From assembly GCA_030035585.1 (NCBI GenBank), contig CM057465.1, positions 3,013,501-3,077,500 on the forward strand: a stretch of 64,000 nt of DNA, given 5' to 3'. Shown here piece after piece: positions 31,221 through 42,361 of this stretch. Each line of letters begins with the position of its first letter. The first letter of the stretch is position 1. This stretch comes from Dugong dugon (taxonomy: Eukaryota; Chordata; Mammalia; Sirenia; Dugongidae). The notes under the pieces were generated by a model. That model saw nothing but the letters and a program-made list of their open reading frames with translations, made no database searches and was not told the origin of the DNA. The translations under genes were made by a program, and so were the position numbers.

Positions 31221-31917
31221 AAGCTCTGACTGAGGTCGATGCTGGGGTCAGGGGCCCACAGGGTGGGGCAGCTAAGGGGGCAGGGAGGCAGGACCAGGAC
31301 AGAAGGTCAGCCTCTACTTCTTTGCCTGCCCTCCTCCTCCCCCACCAAGCAGACAGCTCTCTGAGACTTTGAGAATGGGGTTAACTAAAAAGAGAGCAAA
31401 TTAGAGTGCCTCACTGTGGTGTCTCGGCCCACTTGCATTTGCAGCCCCGGTATCACAGGTTGTCTTCTTGCCTTGGCACTCTCCGGGCACAGCTCCGAGC
31501 TCAGGTGGCATTTAGGTGATGCTCAGGTGCGGGCTGGCCCGACGTCCCAGCAGCCAGGCTGGCACAGTGTCACACATGACCAGTGCCCTCCGCCCTGACA
31601 GCCACTGTGCCAGCCTGGGGCTGGGGACCTGAAAGAGGGAGGGTCCTCCATGGATGCCTCAATCAGGCCCCTCCTCATGCAGATGATGAACTGGAGCTCA
31701 GAGAGGGCAGGGTTACAGGGGCCCCAGACTCAGCCCAGTGCCGCTTCCAGGGCCCCCACGGGTGGGGCAGGCGCTGTCTGCCCTCAGCCTGGAGTTCACA
31801 CCTACAGTGAGACCTGTGAGAACCGGAACTCCATGGGACTGCCTGGTTTTTCCATCCAGGTCTGGCAAGTTTTACGCCTTTGACAGGGTGCAGTCACCAC
31901 TTTTCTGTCGCTCTCTA
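31221..31917. other. Unassigned GC-rich DNA
   Basis: No repeat or gene called. 31680-31720 ('gatgatgaactggagctcagagagggcag') may be a small antisense MIR core. Short conflicting frames only. Confidence 0.4.
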
Positions 31918-32080
31918 TTTAAAGAACTTGGTGCTGTCGAGTCAATTCCAACTCACAGCGACCCTACAGAACAGAGTAGAACTACCCCATAGGGTTTCCA
32001 AGGGGCGCCTGGGGATGCAAAATGTTAGCCTTTTCGTTAGCAGCTGTAGCGCTTAATCACTACGCCACCAGGGTTTCCAT
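31918..32080 (-). repeat. AfroSINE-type SINE, antisense
   Basis: 'ggtgctgtcgagtcaattccaactc' to 'cactacgccaccagggtttcc', a complete short-subtype copy. Confidence 0.9.
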
Positions 32081-32261
32081 CCCTCTCTGTTTAGTGGGAA
32101 ATATTTGAGTTTTTCTTCTCTGCTAGGTTTCCACTTTACACGGGTTCTGGCTTTCTCAGCTTTACTGTATACAATTATTCATATATATTTATACATTTGC
32201 TCATACATGCCTTGGAATTGATTCAACAGCAATGAGGTTTAAATATATATGTATATATTTG

Positions 32262-32815
32262 TCATTACTTATCATTAGTTTGACTTACGATGACCTCATT
32301 TAACAGAACCCCATCTTCATGAACACTGGTATGTCCCAGTCCATCATTGCGCCCACTGTGTATCTGAGTGCCTTCCAGTATGGGGAGGCCCATCTTCCAG
32401 CACTGTATCAAACAATGTTCTGTTGCGATTCATAGGATTTTCACTGGCAGATTTTTAGAAGTAGATCAACAATGCCTTTCTTCCTAGTCTGTCTGAGTCT
32501 GAAAGCTCTGCTGAAACCTGTTGACCACGGGTGACCCAGCTGGTATTTGAAATACTGGAGGCATAGCTTCCAGCATCACGCTGTTGTTCTGTGCCATGGA
32601 GTCAATTCCGACTTATAGCAACTCTATAGGACAGAGTAGAACTGCCCCATAGGGTTTCCTAGGCTGTAATGTTTATGGAAGCAGACCTGGGGGATTCAAA
32701 CCAGCAATCTTTCAGTTAGCAGCTGATGACTTAACCATGGCACCACTGGGACTCCAGTCCATCATCAGAGCAACACGCAACTCACCATGACATGACACAC
32801 TGACAGAGGTGGTTT
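32262..32815 (-). repeat. AfroSINE long form, antisense, interrupted by another SINE
   Basis: Left piece: 'gcactgtatcaaacaatg', 'gttttcactggcagatttttagaagtagatc', 'ctgctgaaacctgttgacc', 'ggaggcatagcttccagcatcac'. Right piece: 'catcatcagagcaacacgcaactcaccatg' to 'gacagaggtgg'. Between them (32578-32757) is a short-subtype antisense SINE. Confidence 0.87.
32578..32757 (-). repeat. SINE nested inside the long AfroSINE
   Basis: 'tgttgttctgtgccatggagtcaattcc' to 'aaccatggcaccactgggactcc'. It separates two halves of the same older SINE, with similar 'ccagcatcac' and 'ccatcatcag' flanks. Confidence 0.87.
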
Positions 32816-33854
32816 GTGTATATATATATATTGCTCTTGGTCCTCACTGGCGTCCAACACAAAGGAAGAAATACTAGTTCCTTCTACAAGCAGACATACA
32901 TTTTACACACTCATAACTATTACATACATTCAATATGGCAATTTGCTTTTTTACTCAATGTTATATGATTAGTGCTTTTTCATGTTATTACACAGAGTTT
33001 ATCAGGAAGGTTTTAAGGGCTGTGTAATAGCCCATCAAGTGTATGAGTCATGATTGGCTTAGTCAACCCCCACCCTTGACACACTCTTGATCTAATGATT
33101 CATATTCTGGAAAGACCTTTCTGGCTTCACTGGATAGGATGGATTGGGGAGAATCTACTGGAGGCGAGGAGGTCAATTAAAAGCTTTTGCAGGAATGGGG
33201 CCTCACATGTCTATGAACATGTCTATGTTACCCCATTATCCATCATATTGTCATTAACTCCCCTCCTCCCCGAGACTGTAGACAACTCAAAATCCAGTCT
33301 TGGTCTCACTCATCTGTGTACGGTGCCGACCCATAGGATGCATCCAGCAACTGTACACTAATACTGAGTGAGTGGGTGAGTGGTCCAAGGAAAGCGGAGG
33401 TCAAGAGCTGTGAATGTAAAGCTGCATGTTGTAGATCCGATAGGGTTCACTAGAGGCATGGTCAAATCCTGCAAGGGCTGGCTCTGGGGAGATGAGCAAT
33501 TTTTTTTTCTCTGTAGCCTTGAAGAGCAGAGCTAGCACTGGGGCAAATTTACAGTGTGGCAGATTTTGGTTCAAATAAGGAAGGATTTTTTTAAAAAAGA
33601 GGCATTCAAATTTTTTATTCCATTGAATGGCTGCCTTTTGATGGTAGAGGCCTTCTCACTATTTCCCAACTCTGTTTTATTTTTCTACACTGCCCTGGAC
33701 ACTTCTGACATGTTATGTATGTGCCTGTTTACGGGTTTTGGTCTGCCTTTCCATTTAGAGGGCAATGACTTTTTTTTTTTTTTGCCACTGATGTCCTGAT
33801 GACTTTAACTGCACTGCATGCTTTGGAGGCCCTCTTCCCCTAAAAAATACATTC
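32816..33854. other. Unassigned AT-rich DNA
   Basis: A TATATA tract at about 32818-32831. Text at 32930-33060 ('cttttttactcaatgttatatgattag') resembles antisense old LINE 3' sequence, but I cannot assign it. No gene seen. Confidence 0.4.
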
Positions 33855-34158
33855 TGGATGGATGGATGGAATACATTATGGATTGGTGGATGGAAAGATG
33901 GATGAATGGAAGGAAGGATGGATAGATGATTGGTGGAAGGAAGGGAGGATGGAAGGAAGGAAAGGTGATGGATGGATGAATAGATGGAAGGAAGGAAGCA
34001 AGGGAGGAAGGATGGATGGATGATTGAGGCATGGAAGGAAGACAGCAAGGAAGGAAGCAAGGGAGGAAGGATGGATGGGTGATTGAGGCATGGAAGGAAG
34101 ACAGCAAGGAAGGAAGCAAGGGAGGAAGGATGGATGGATGATGGATGGATGGATGTGG
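33855..34158 (+). repeat. GGAT/GGAA array with a 59-bp minisatellite
   Basis: Begins as (GGAT)n, becomes GGAA/GGAT mixed, and contains a 59-bp unit starting at 33991, 34050 and 34109 ('gaaggaagcaagggagg..', then '..gattgaggcatggaaggaag'). Minus-strand Pro/Ser/His frames are repeat translations. Confidence 0.95.
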
Positions 34159-34640
34159 TCGGACTGGACAGCCTCCAAGGAATTAGACAATTCTTCTGAT
34201 GATGGAATTTACCTGCTAAGATTTACCCCCTTGGCTGTGTTTTCTGCTCATTTTTCTGATTAATGGGCAACTTGCTGTGTGCTGTATAGGTTTGCGTTGC
34301 TTCTATTCTCTCAACTTCCAACATCCTGCTTCAGTTCCTATTCCTTTTCACTAGTTGTCCCCCTGAGCGAGGGACCTGAATTCCCCTACCATGGTGCAAT
34401 TGAACAAAAGCAGCTTGCCAAGCTGCCCTCAAATGGCGACAGGTGGCCTGAAAGAAAGCATCCCTCAAGTCAGATAGACTAGGGAAGGCAGCACCTTTGG
34501 TCCTATTCTTGGAGATTGAAAATGCCCACTTGTGCTGTGGAGGCTGTCAGTGCTCTGTGGGAAGTCAGGTTAAGTTGTCCAGTGGAGGGTTTCCAGAATT
34601 ATTTGGCCACAGAACAGTCCTTTTGGCAGGACAGAGAGGC
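34159..34640. other. Unassigned DNA
   Basis: No gene or repeat recognised in about 480 bp. Confidence 0.4.
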
Positions 34641-34738
34641 ATCACAGTGTGGATTAGGGCTTTGGACAGAATTGGGCTAAAATCTGGGGTCCATTTCTTA
34701 CCAGCAGAACGCTTCACCTCTCTGAGTCTTCATTTATA
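34641..34738 (+). repeat. MIR SINE fragment, sense
   Basis: 'ttggacagaattgggctaaaatctggggtcc', 'ccagcagaacgcttcacctctctgagtcttcattta' correspond to MIR core order. Confidence 0.55.
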
Positions 34739-34862
34739 ACTAGTGCAATGGTTAAGTGCTCGACTACTCGCCATGAAAACTCTATGGAGCAATTCTACTC
34801 TGCACACAGGGGGTTGCCATGAGTTGGAACAGATTTGACGGCAACTGACGACAACGATAACA
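34739..34862 (+). repeat. AfroSINE-type SINE with internal deletion
   Basis: 'tagtgcaatggttaagtgctcgactactcgcc' joins directly to 'atgaaaactctatggagc', so about 75 bp of the usual middle is missing. It ends 'gacggcaactgacgacaacg'. Confidence 0.85.
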
Positions 34863-35950
34863 CTGAGCTTACCCTGGGGACATCAGGAGGATGGGCAACA
34901 AGTAAGGCATTCAGCACGGTGCCCAACACACATAAAGAACCCCACAAATAGGAAGTGTGGTTGTTAGTTATCATTTTAACATCACATAGGCTGTGAGTGT
35001 TCACAGGAGCAGAGAGAAGAACATCTCCATCCAGACCCACAGACTGTGCCCATTCCAGCTCCAAATCCATTAACCTCTATCCCATTCATCCAGTTTTCTA
35101 CACACCAAGTATTAAAAAAAAAAAAACCCATACCCAGGACACACCCCAGAAGCTGCAATGGGGCTGTGACTCCTCTTTTGGCATAATGTAAGATGTGCAT
35201 GTAAATTCCCACCCCACACAGCCCGTGTGTCTTCTATTCTCCTTCCTACTTGCCTCCTGCTTACAAGAGAACGTGGTTAAAGCAGACTCATCGAGGGCTC
35301 TGCAGAGAAGACCCGAGGAGGTGCTTCATCATCTGCCAGTGACAGATGAAAAGGAGCTAATTTCCTTCTCCGAGTTCTAATCAAGCATCTGGGATAGGAA
35401 TGTCTCTTTTATTTGTCAAGGGAGGAAACAATGGTGCCGTGAGTCACTTCCTTCACACGGGACCCAGTCCACTTTGTCAGAGCCTGCGCTCCTTCATTTT
35501 CCTCACCCATCCACGCACCCTGATCAAATATTCATGGGGTGTAACGTCGCTTGGAGAGCAGCAGACTTGGGTAGCTCTGCCCGGAGCAGAGAGGAGGGCG
35601 CTGCCAAATACACAAATACCACAGTTACAGCATAAATAAAAAGCAACCGAGACACAGAAAACCAAGACCAGAATTTCTCTTTCACATGGTTTAAAGACAC
35701 AAGCCCTAAACAGCATTGCCTGACAGTTGACACGGGGTTGGTTGGGTCCTCTTAAGGAAGGTTACCTTATTCTTTCCATTAGCATCTGCAACTAAACACA
35801 GCATCTAGCATTCTGTCTGTAAGTCCTTACCCTACTCACTCCCTGGGGTCTTGTAAAGGCAGAGTACACATCTAGTGTTTTACTAAACAACAGAGACCAC
35901 CAGCGTTCTGGGAAACTGGGAGAAGGATCCCACTATTATGTGTCATGCAG
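34863..35950. other. Largely repeat-free DNA
   Basis: A poly-A run near 35113-35126. The stretch 35230-35720 is repeat-free with short conflicting frames, and is a candidate for conserved noncoding sequence. No exon with matching splice context is evident. Confidence 0.35.
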
Positions 35951-36600
35951 ATACTAAAAACAGTTGTCGTCAAGTCGACTCCGACTCATGGAGACCCCAT
36001 TTGTGTCAGATAGAACTGTGCTCCATAAGTATTTTAATGGCTGATTGTTATGGATTGAATTGTGTCTCCCAAAAAGTCTATGTCAAGTTGGCTAGGCTAT
36101 AATTCCCAGTAATGTGTGATTGTCCACCATTTTGTCTTCTGATGTGATTTCCCTACATGTTGTAAATTCTACCTCTATGATGTTGATAAGGCAGTTACGT
36201 TGAGACAAGACTCAATCTACATGATTAGGTTGTGTTTTGAGTCAATCTCTTTTGAGGTATAAAAGAGAGAAGCAAACAGAGAGACAGGGAGACCTCATAC
36301 CACCAAGAAAAAGGAGCCAGGAGAATAGCGCATCTCTCTCCTGAGAAGGTCCTAGGACAGGGGAAGATTGATGACAAGGACTTTCCTTGAGATGACACAG
36401 AGAGAAAGCCTTCTCTTGGAGCCGGCACCCTGAATTCAGACCTCTAGCCTCCTAGACTGTGAGAGAATAAATTTCCCTTTGTTAAAGCCGTCCACTTGTG
36501 GTATTTCTGTTATAGCAGCACTGGATAACTAAGACACTGATTTTTTAGAAATAGCTTGCCAGGACTTTCTTCCAAGGTGCCTTTGGGTGGACTCAAACCT
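35951..36600 (-). repeat. AfroSINE-type SINE, antisense, split by a solo LTR
   Basis: Left piece 35951-36045 ('gtcgtcaagtcgactccgactcatggag' to 'attttaatggctgat'). Right piece from 36537 ('ctgattttttagaaatagcttgccagg' to 'gggtggactcaaacctg'). An uninterrupted relative at 46835-46965 shows the two halves belong together. Confidence 0.88.
36046..36536 (+). mobile_element. Solo LTR fossil with exact 5-bp duplication
   Basis: 491 bp, TG...CA ends ('tgttatggattgaattg' to 'ataactaagaca'), AATAAA near 36466, and MaLR-like 3' text ('agcctcctagactgtgagagaataaa', 'ccacttgtggtatttctgttatagcagc'). CTGAT flanks both sides (36041-36045, 36537-36541). No internal region present. ERVL-MaLR-like, apparently afrotherian-restricted since it sits inside a SINE of that clade; younger than the MLT1 copies. 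Confidence 0.85.
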
Positions 36601-36984
36601 GAAAAAGTGGTCCTGGACACAGATCTAGAAAGGTTATGGTTGCTGGCTTATAGATTTGGAGAAGCCTTTCCCTGGCAGCATCCCAATTACCACTTACCTT
36701 CCTGCTGCCCGCCCATCATTGTCCAACCCCGGAGAACATCCGTAGTTAGCCTAGACCAAGATGGTCCATCCACACTGCAGCCATTCCCTCATCCTCCGTC
36801 TGTAGCAGACCTCACTAATCAATCTCAGTGCTCATTCCCACTGAGCCTGTGCTTTTTCCCACCATGTTTGGCAACACAACACATCAGCGAGGCCCTCTCA
36901 ATTACACAAAGTCGCTCTGTGAGAGTCAGCTTGTGTGGTATTCCTGGCTTGGAGTTCAACCTCCGCAAGGATGAGTGTGGAATC
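36601..36984. other. Unassigned DNA
   Basis: No repeat or gene recognised. The 154-codon frame at 36556-37020 begins in SINE sequence and ends in L2, so it is not a gene. Confidence 0.4.
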
Positions 36985-37500
36985 AGAGGGCCATGCATTC
37001 ATTCAATAAGCAGCTCCTGAGCACTTGGTGTGGAATGTGCTCTGTGCTAGGTGCACGAGGTATGTAGCAACAGCTAAGACATCATCCCAATGCTGGAAGA
37101 ACTTGTGGTCCAGTTGAAGGAGATCCGCTGTGTTCGGAGAAGAATAGAGAATATGAGGACACGAGAAACGAGATCTGTCCATCCTGCTAAGAGGAGGAAG
37201 GGGGCATCGGCATTGAAGACTTTCACACTGGGGCTTGAGGGATGAATAGTGTATAAGGTAGAAGGTCTAGCATCTTTGAAGGCACAAAGGCAAAGACAGG
37301 ACAGGACCTTCAGTGTTTTGCACGTGGTTCAGGATGTCTGGAGGGGTGAGACGCAGAGATGAAGTTTGAGTGACAGCAGCGCTTCGAGAATTAAAGGGTT
37401 TGCACTTAAGATGATGGGAAATCATTTTTAGTTGTTAAGCAGAGAGTGACATGGGCATATTTATATTTTAGAAAAGTCAATTTGCTAGTGGCCTTGAGGC
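36985..37500 (-). mobile_element. L2 LINE 3' part, antisense
   Basis: 'cattcattcaataagcagctcctgagcac', 'tgtgctaggtgcac', 'ggaagaacttgtggtccag', 'aagatgatgggaaatcatttttagttgttaagcagagagtgacatgg' follow antisense L2 order. Cut at the right by a SINE. Confidence 0.8.
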
Positions 37501-37501
37501 T

Positions 37502-37666
37502 TGGAGCCCTGGTGGGACAGTGGTTAAGAGCCCGGGTGCTAACCAAAAGGTCGGCAGTTCGAATCCACCAGGCACTCCTTGGAAACCCTATGGGACAGTT
37601 CTACTCTGTTCTATAGGGTCGCTGTGAGTTGCTACAACTTGATGGCAAGGAGTTTGTTTGTTTGTT
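37502..37666 (+). repeat. AfroSINE-type SINE
   Basis: 'ggagccctggtgggacagtggttaagagc' through 'ctaaccaaaaggtcggcagttcgaatcc' to 'cttgatggcaaggagtttgtttg'. Close to the family average, so relatively young. Confidence 0.92.
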
Positions 37667-38111
37667 TTTTTCCATTGATGGTGGAACTTCAGACATCATT
37701 GTGCATGGAGAGGATATGATGGGGCAATCATGGCCCCTTATCCTGCTGAACACACTTTCCACACAGACGTCAGCAACTGGATGTACCTGCTCAGACACCC
37801 CGGGCCTCCCTGCTCTGAGTGATTGTGTCTGGACACCTCCCTCCAGGCCACACAGGCTAAATGTTGAGCACTCTCCTCCCAAGCTTTCTGTGGGCCAGAT
37901 GAAAACCTTGACTGTGCTCGACAGGCATACTCCAAGTGGAGCACACGCCTGCCACAGAACCCACTCTGCAGAACTCCCAGCCCCCTGGAGAGGTGATCAG
38001 AAGGTGCCAACTCTGTCCGCAGGTGATGCTCACCTGGATTAGGGCACAAGGTGGGCGTGCAGCCTGTTCTCTTTCCTTTTTCTGCTGTCCTTCATGATTC
38101 ATAGTTCTTAT
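37667..38111. other. Unassigned DNA
   Basis: Overlapping frames on both strands (137, 103 and 97 codons) with no domain. No repeat named. Confidence 0.4.
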
Positions 38112-38380
38112 CCATCTTAGTCTCCTAAGTGTTCCATAACAAAACACCACATATGGGCAGCTTTAAAGAACAGGTATTTATTGTCCTGAAGTTCTGGAGT
38201 CTACAAGTCCAGATTGAGGGTGTCAGCAGAACCATGCTCTCCCTGTCTTTTCTAGGGCAAGATCTTCCTTGTGTCTTCCAGCTTCTGTAGCCCTGGGGTC
38301 TCTGGTCATTCTTTGGCTTGTAGTCGGATCCTCACTTGCTGTTTTCCCAGGTGTGTCCTGAGATGGGGGGATTTCTCCAA
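38112..38380 (-). mobile_element. MaLR-type LTR fossil fragment, antisense
   Basis: 'ttagtctcctaagtgttccataacaaaacacca', 'gaacaggtatttattgtcctgaagttctggagtctacaagtcc', 'agggtgtcagcagaaccatgctctccctg' matches antisense MLT1/MST-type text. Right boundary uncertain. Old. Confidence 0.65.
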
Positions 38381-38641
38381 GCTGGAGAACCAGGCAACAA
38401 GTGGCTTTCATCCTTGTGTTTTCACAGACAGAGAAGAAAGACAACCCTCTCTGATTGGTCAGGGGTGTGTCACATGCCCACCCTTTGCACCAATCCCTGG
38501 GGACTTAGGAGCCAGGTGCTAGACTGGCCAGTTTGGACAATTTGCAGAGATCCCTGTGACTGAGTCTTTTATCAAGATACGCGTGTATGAGCTGAGAGGG
38601 GGAGAGACTTGGCCATTGGAAGCCACCATGTAGCTCCACTT

Positions 38642-38785
38642 GTGTCTTGTCATTGTTGGGTGCTATAGAGCCAGCTCCAACTCACGGAAACCCCATGTAC
38701 AGCAGAACAAAATGTCTCCCGGTCCTGCGCCATCCTCACAATAGCAGGTATGTTTGAGCCCATTGTTGCAGCCACTGTGTGCTAA
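38642..38785 (-). mobile_element. RTE/AfroSINE tail fragment, antisense
   Basis: 'gttgggtgctatagagccagctccaactcacgg', 'ggtcctgcgccatcctcacaatagc', 'tgagcccattgttgcagccactgtg'. The last words belong to the RTE 3' UTR, so RTE is favoured. Confidence 0.8.
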
Positions 38786-38854
38786 TTTTAGTCCTTTCAT
38801 TTGGCAGAGACTGCGTACATTTGAGACAGGTCAGCGGGGGCTTTGGGCAAACAA

Positions 38855-38968
38855 GAATCAAGCTGGAGAAGGCAGGGGTCAGACGCCGGGGTCCTGGTCC
38901 CAGCCCTGTGGTTTTAGGTGGGTCATGTCACTTCCCTGAATCCTGATTCCTTGCAGTGACAATGGCCA
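38855..38968 (+). repeat. MIR SINE fragment, sense
   Basis: 'ggtcctggtcccagccctgtggttttaggtgggtcatgtcacttccctgaatcctgattcc' fits the MIR segment ending 'tcagtttcc'. Confidence 0.6.
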
Positions 38969-38979
38969 GGCCAGTGGTC

Positions 38980-39565
38980 TAGAAGGGATGCAATCCTTGG
39001 CCTTCACCAAACACCGAACACCACAGGCTTCTCCAGCACAGAGCGCTTGTCACAAAGCGTAATGAGAGGAGGAGAGGATGAAAAGGCCTTTCATTTATTT
39101 TATTTTTTTCTCCAATTTGTAAAATCGTGCCCTCTGAGAGCATACTGCCTCCAGGCTCAAGTACAAAATTTGAAAACATTTAATTAAAAAGCGTGAAGCA
39201 GCCTCAGGGGGCTGGAGTTAGCGTGGCTGATCCAGAAGGCAGCCCCATGGGGAGGGCTGAAGAACAAGCCCCTTGTGGAGCCCGCTGGAGCCCAGGCCAG
39301 CTGCACTAGGGTCCACAAGGGCCTGGTTTGCAAGCACACGGGGCTTGTGTTACAAAGCTTCGTCAGGCAAGGTGGCAGCGCTGGGCTGGCGTTAATTTGA
39401 GGCAGGCATTTGGAGGGGTCTGCGCAGTCATGGTTTTTAAACAGACAGAATCAAACAACATTTGCTGTGGGTGCAATGAAGGTCCCAGGCATATCTGCCT
39501 GAATCAGGAACCACCCCCCCCCGCCCCCGCCTCTTCTGTCTTCCTAACTAACACCTGAGCATCAG
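38980..39565. other. Repeat-free island
   Basis: No recognisable transposon. Contains 'tttcatttattttatttttttctcc' and 'aaaatttgaaaacatttaattaaaaagcg' AT-rich patches in GC-rich surroundings, a composition often seen in conserved enhancers. Function is inference. Confidence 0.35.
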
Positions 39566-39569
39566 GATG

Positions 39570-39678
39570 GCCCTGGACTGGCTAAATTTGGACTGCTAGC
39601 CTCCTGAGATGGGAGAAAATAAATTCCTGTTCATTAAAGCCACCCACTAGAGTATCTCTGTTATAGCTGCACAGGACT
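39570..39678 (+). mobile_element. MaLR-like LTR 3' fragment fossil
   Basis: 'ttggactgctagcctcctgagatgggagaaaataaattcctg', 'ttatagctgcacaggacta' is the 3' part of the LTR type seen at 36046. No other part retained. Confidence 0.6.
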
Positions 39679-39862
39679 AAACCAAAAACCAAACCAAATC
39701 CATTGCCGTTGAGTTGATTCCAACTCATAGAGACCCTATACTGACCCTATAGGACAACGTAGAACTGCCCCATAGGGTTTCCAAGGAGCAGCTGGTGGAT
39801 TTGAACTGCCGATCTTTTGGTTAGCAGTCAAATGCTTAACTGCTGTACCACCAGGGCTCCAA
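39679..39862 (-). repeat. AfroSINE-type SINE, antisense
   Basis: 'aaaccaaaccaaatccattgccgttgagttgattcc' to 'gtaccaccagggctcc', with a small internal duplication ('ctatactgaccctatagg'). Confidence 0.92.
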
Positions 39863-40940
39863 GGTACCAGCTATTTACTTTCTCAGCCCTTTGGGCGATT
39901 GATGGTGGTACACCAGGAGTCAAGGATGGCTTCTCTCCTTGGGGAAGGAGACCTGCAGTATCCCTGTTGGTCCTGCTCCCAATTCGAGGAGGTCCCTCCC
40001 GTAACCGCAGCTCCTTGGGGTACCCTCCCGTGTTCCCTGGTAAGGAGTACACCTTCTACTTCTGGAGTACTTGAAATGGACCAGAACATCACGATTGAAG
40101 TATGTTCCTTCCTCTGAAGGGCTACTATCTACTCTGTTTGCCATCTCAAATTATGCTTAACTGTACGTACCAATATAAACTCTAGAGATTATATAATGGG
40201 CTCCAAAGTTTCAAATAATATAGTGTCACAATGTGCCAAATTAGAACATGAGCTGTCTCCGCTGTTAGAGGCATAGAAGAAAACTGAAGTCCGAATCTGA
40301 AATAGCTTTTTAAAGTGAAGCCCAAATTTTGCAAGCTTAAGTACAAAGAACTGAAATCCATTCCCTTTGCAATTCTAGTTTTTCTCAGAGAAGTCTCACT
40401 CTGAGTTCCGGTGGAGCCTGGCTTCCTTCAGCAGCTGAGCCTGACCTGGTTTTGCTTGGAAGAGCTGGAGCTTCTCATGGTCATTGCGCTGCGTTAGTGC
40501 AATGCCAACTCTGTCACATGCCCCGTTTTTAAATGAGTGGTGCCAGCCCCACAGTCATAGAATTCAGAAAGCGCCAACGGAGTTGCCAGCCTCCTGCAGT
40601 TATTCCAAGCAAAACGGTCTTCTGGAATTCAGTGTTGGAGGCAGATGAGAGCTGCGTTGCTGGGACCAACAAGCCTTACCGGTGCAAGAGAGAAAGAGGA
40701 GAGCTGGAGAACATATGAGAGGAACGTAGGCTCTGGCTTTCACCCCCATCGTATGCGGGTCACTCAGTTCCCCTTGTCCAGAGTCCACGGACTCTGAGAA
40801 GTCTTCCTACATGAGGTTAATAAGGCACCATGGTTGTTATCCTGCTGGGGTCAGGGAGATGCCCCCTGGGTAAAATTCTGCAACATGTCCTCTTCAGTCA
40901 CCACCTGTGGCTGGTGACATCTTTTCCACGTTACTCACTT
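39863..40940. other. Unassigned DNA
   Basis: About 1.1 kb without a repeat or gene I can name. Three overlapping frames near 39828-40144 conflict in strand. Confidence 0.4.
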
Positions 40941-40944
40941 AGAA

Positions 40945-41300
40945 CTTGTCATTGTCAGTTGTCATTGAATTGGCTCTGACTCATGGTGCCCTTACATATA
41001 ACAGAAGGAAATGTTCCCAGTCCTGTCCTTTCTTCAGGGTCCTTCCAACCTAGGGGCTTATCGTCCAGCACTATATCGGACAATGTTCTGGTGTGATCCA
41101 CAGGGTTTTCACTGGCTATTTTTCAGAAGTAGATCCCGAGGCCTTTCTTCTGAGTCTGTCTTAGTCTGGGAGATCTGCTAAGACCTATCTGCTGTGGGTA
41201 ACTCTGCTGGTATTTGAAATACCAGTGGCATAGCTTCCAGTGTCTCAGCAACACGAAAGTCACACTGACAGGCAGTGCAACACACAGACGAGTGGGTGGT
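40945..41300 (-). repeat. AfroSINE long form, antisense
   Basis: 'gtcagttgtcattgaattggctctgactcatgg', 'gcactatatcggacaatg', 'cagggttttcactggctatttttcag', 'gctaagacctatctgctgtggg', 'ataccagtggcatagcttcc', 'gacaggcagtgc'. tRNA-like head absent. Confidence 0.88.
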
Positions 41301-42361
41301 GGGCTTAGAAATTACAGTTGCCATGCCACTGTGAGCCCGTGGTCCCGGTACCTGGTATGTTCACTCTGAGCAGGCATCTGCTTTCATTTCTGCAGCACCC
41401 TTGCTCCAGCATTGCCCAGCCCATGGACACTCTTCACCCCACACTGGTCCAGCTGGAGAGTCTCTCCTCCGATTCCTGAGCTGAACTCATCTTTGATGCT
41501 GCTGAAGCATGCATCCCCGGGAGCCGGCTAAGGATCGATTCTTCCATCTTGAGCTTTCCCAGATGTGTCTGTCTTTGCCTTTGAATAGTCCAGGCCTTGG
41601 GTGGATTTGTCCTCTTGGTGACAGCAGTGCCATTTCCGCTGTCACATCTTTTCTGTGCCCCATGAGCTGTGTCCCCATTGTTCCATTGCTCGCATTTAGG
41701 AAAGCCGAGCTTTCCACATTTCTAAACTGCTGATGAAATGTCTGCCTTCTACCTCTTGCAGGACCACTGTGGTTAGAATGTGACACTTTCTTTTCACTCA
41801 CCCTTGTCTTGGAGGCCCAGAGTGTCCTTGTTTGGCTTCTAGGGCATCCGCTGGGTGGTGTCACTTCATTGACAGGTAGGCATTTGGAGAAGCATTCAGG
41901 GCTCAAGCAAAGCATGTTGGCCTTCACCTCGCTGTGGGGAGAATCCTGACAAGGAGATGCTCACACCCCACTTCAGATCCACGTTGACACTGTGGTGGCT
42001 TCACCTGCTGAGGGACTGCAGCACTCCTCTGGCGTGTTTTGCCTCCCTGCCCGCTTCTTTCTCTGGTCTGACCATATGGGTCACGCCACACCTGTAGCCT
42101 GTGCTGATGGAATTGTGCCACCACGGAGCCCTCCCACTTCTCAGGGATGATGACAGTACTTGGAGCAGTAGTCCCCACATGTGAAGGGGGCACATGCTCT
42201 CTCGCCTGTGCACACTCAGGCGTTTCCTGGGCACTCTCTCTTTTGGGCGTGTCCCTGCCATCTGCCCTTCCTGCTCTTGCCTCTCTTCCAGCCCCATTCA
42301 TCCCAGTTCTACTTGCAACTAAAACATGGCCCTGTTTCCTGACCTATCTTTGCTGTTCTTG
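41301..42361. other. Unassigned DNA
   Basis: No repeat recognised. A 146-codon minus-strand frame (41487-41927) and 125/98-codon minus-strand frames (41924-42301) overlap other frames and show no domain. Confidence 0.4.

Noticed and set aside
33755-34190. Overlapping minus-strand frames of about 100 codons, Pro/Ser/His rich
   Set aside because: Translation of the GGAT/GGAA array and its 59-bp unit.
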